Positions 61,864 through 64,000 of a stretch of 64,000 nt of DNA are shown in pieces (position 1 is the stretch's first letter; every line of letters starts with the position of its first letter). Position numbers and translations under genes: made by a program. A model generated the notes under the pieces. That model was not told the DNA's origin, did not search any database, and saw only the letters and a program-made list of their open reading frames with translations. The stretch comes from Chamaelirium japonicum (Eukaryota > Streptophyta > Magnoliopsida > Liliales > Melanthiaceae): assembly GCA_947650365.1 (NCBI GenBank), contig OX393550.1:100268972-100332971 (forward strand), written 5' to 3'.

Positions 61864-63730
61864 ATACATCGTATCACTTGGGTTGCATTAAAGGGTGGTG
61901 AGTGGAGGATAAATAGAGGGCCGATATTTACTGTAAGAAGAAAAAAAAAAGCATCTGCTGTAAGAAAAGGTAGTGTACCATTAAGTGCTCCATTTGAGGA
62001 GATCGAAACAACAAATAAGCACCAGTTGGACGACGAATAATGAAGAATTGTTTCAATTTTGCTGGAAATTCAGTTTTTTAGTTAGTCGGCTGATAAGGCT
62101 GAAGTTTTTTTATTAGAAATAAGATTTAAATTGAAGATTAAGGGGGATTGAGTTCACTTAAGTTATTGAGTGTACGTGGGCTCCTGGTGAGGATTAGATA
62201 CCGGGAGAGACCATGCGCCCCTACTTCCTCAGAGGCTAGGATTTTTGTGAGAAAATATAAGGGCTGATGTCCTCCGTGGCCTCTTTTCCTCAACAGGCAA
62301 AGGGCTAGCCGAAAGGTGAAGCTTCTAGGGTTAACATGAGTCAGTCTTTGTGTATTTACAGATAGTTAGTTGGTCAGTGCATGAGAAGAGCTATTGATGG
62401 AAAGAAAAATCTCATGAAGACTTAACTTTCCATGTATTTGTTCTCTAATCTCTCATCTCCTTTCTCTTTATATATGGTCCTTTTTCCTTTCGTAAAGGTA
62501 TAACATGAAAAGTTCTGCTATAAACTGCAACACTCCGAGGTTAATACTTAATAGGGCAGAAATATGCCACATTTATGGAAGAAGATTGCTATTCGTGATT
62601 TTTCTGCTTTTTTTAGTTATGTAGTTTTGAGAGTTCCCTTTGGTTCGTGATAGGGAGTTCAGCCTAGACCCCAACCAGTTTATTAATATAAAAATAAAAT
62701 ACATATGATCAGTAAAAGAAAAGGTGATCGATTAATTGGAAATTGTTATAAGTAGCTCCCTCTATCTGCTTCATTCTCCCTGAGAATGGTGTTCACAAAA
62801 GCTTAATTAGACCCCTAATATGTCTAATAACATCAGCTTCAGAGCTAGGTTTCTGTTTGATGACTCTATTACTCCGTTCCATCACTAATAAATGGTTATA
62901 ACTAGCATATCCCAGTAGTCTCACTAGTATCGAATTGTATCATGAATCGTAAGATACAGTAAATTTTGTATGTATATATATATATAAAGAACATACTAAA
63001 ACATTAAATATGAAAACATTGAAAAGTTAAGAAAAGAGTAAGATATTCGCTTTCAATTCTCATCAAACTTAAGAATGTTCTTGGGAGAAAGTATGATGAG
63101 TATACTTGTATCGAAAAGAAACTATAATAGACGAGTATGATCTACAATTCAATTTTTTTTTTCCATCATATGCTTTCTTCTTCCCTTTATCTACCATTTT
63201 AAGTAATAAAGGTTTCTTAACAATTTGAGGCACTCGAAAAATAAATTTGAATCTCAACTTCTTCAATGGCTCTTTGTGGGTTTCTAATGATGCTTTCACA
63301 AAATCTCTTTAAAGCTTGAAAAAAGTTATATGTAATTGATCACACCAAGCTCTAGACAACTTAATAAAGAAACAACACTAGGTTCTGACAACTCTCGATA
63401 AAGATAGAAGAAAATTCATGAACCCCTTGAAAAACCTCTCAAAAACCCAAATCTCTCTTCATCCTAGGTTATAAAGGGTAAAAATATCCTTTTCATTCTA
63501 GGGAAGTTATATGGTCCTTTCGGAGCCTAAGAGACCAAAAAAAATTAAAATCAATTCCCAAAGGACTAATGTAGTCATTTCAGAACTTACGAGGCAAAAA
63601 AACCCAATGCCCTCATTTTCACTATATCATACGATATGTATTGTATTGTGTATCGTACAATACGGTGGAAAACAATACATAAGCATGATACGCATCGTTT
63701 TCCTCCTGATACTTATCTTTCAATACTAAT
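61864..63730. other. Intergenic DNA
   Basis: A probable minus-strand LINE tail at 62636-62700 ('aaactggttggggtctaggc' on minus, similar to the tail near 32805). No gene is recognised. Confidence 0.4.
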
Positions 63731-63733
63731 AAC

Positions 63734-64000
63734 CAGTGTTTTCAGACTCGGTATGACTCGGACAAGTCGACTCGTTTTGACTCGACTCGGGCTTGATTTC
63801 AACCCGACTCGGACCAGTGACTCGCAACTCGCCTGACTCGTCCAAGTCATATCCCGACTCGTGTCTGACTCGGACGAGTCTTCAGCGTGACTCGACTCGG
63901 ACGAGTCCCAACGAGTCAGGCTCATGTTTAATGTTTGGCCCGAATGATCAATCCGATTGCATGGGTCTTGATCACAGCCGTCCAATTAATAAAATGATGC
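63734..64000. mobile_element. Partial MITE-like element running off the window
   Basis: It starts 'ccagtgttttcagactcgg' and is dense in 'gactcg' and 'cgagtc' words, the style of the hAT-like families A and B elsewhere in the window. The other end is outside the window, so neither inverted repeats nor target duplication can be checked. Confidence 0.45.

Overview
The window is a stretch of plant nuclear genome, most likely a flowering plant. It holds two clear protein-coding genes broken by introns, plus a very high load of plant transposable elements: Ty1/copia and Ty3/gypsy LTR elements, an antisense TRIM carrying 5S rRNA sequence, L1- and RTE-type LINEs, tRNA-derived SINEs, hAT-like and PIF/Harbinger-like MITEs, and foldback elements in (TA)n. 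There are also long (GA)n, (CT)n and (AT)n tracts. GC-rich first exons in both genes would fit a monocot or an early-diverging angiosperm, but the sequence alone does not settle the species.

Layout. 1-7340: intergenic. It contains a possible GC-rich first exon of a minus-strand gene (about 1295-1520), a truncated copia element (2589-4085), a head-to-head tandem-repeat structure (4880-6085) and a cluster of short palindromes (6200-6890). 7415-27169 (+): the nuclear-basket nucleoporin NUP1/NUP136, nine coding exons and 1115 codons before the stop, spread over about 20 kb because its introns contain an RTE LINE, a SINE split by a hAT element, a 1.09 kb hAT-like element and a complete TRIM. 27650-50700: about 23 kb of repeats with no intact host gene that I can support. 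This part includes the second copia copy (35935-38042), a gypsy-type LTR fragment followed by four kinds of tandem array (38074-41800), a LINE tail, and a (TA)n block housing foldback elements (42455-44364). 51024-56347 (+): a four-exon gene for a 730-residue plant protein with an N-terminal C2 (EEIG1/EHBP1 type) domain. 56600-63980: repeat-rich DNA with a possible minus-strand terminal exon pair at 58637-58896.

The two genes show no functional link. What stands out is how readable the insertion history is. Several elements keep exact target-site duplications: 8 bp for hAT-like, 5 bp for the TRIM, TAA/TTA for PIF-like, 12 bp for SINEs. One nested insertion (hAT in SINE) can be dated relatively. 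Three inserts of only 16-35 bp flanked by 9-18 bp duplications look like extremely truncated retroposed tails. Four foldback elements share a terminal motif and sit in or beside TA repeats. No CRISPR array, prokaryotic operon or defence system is present.
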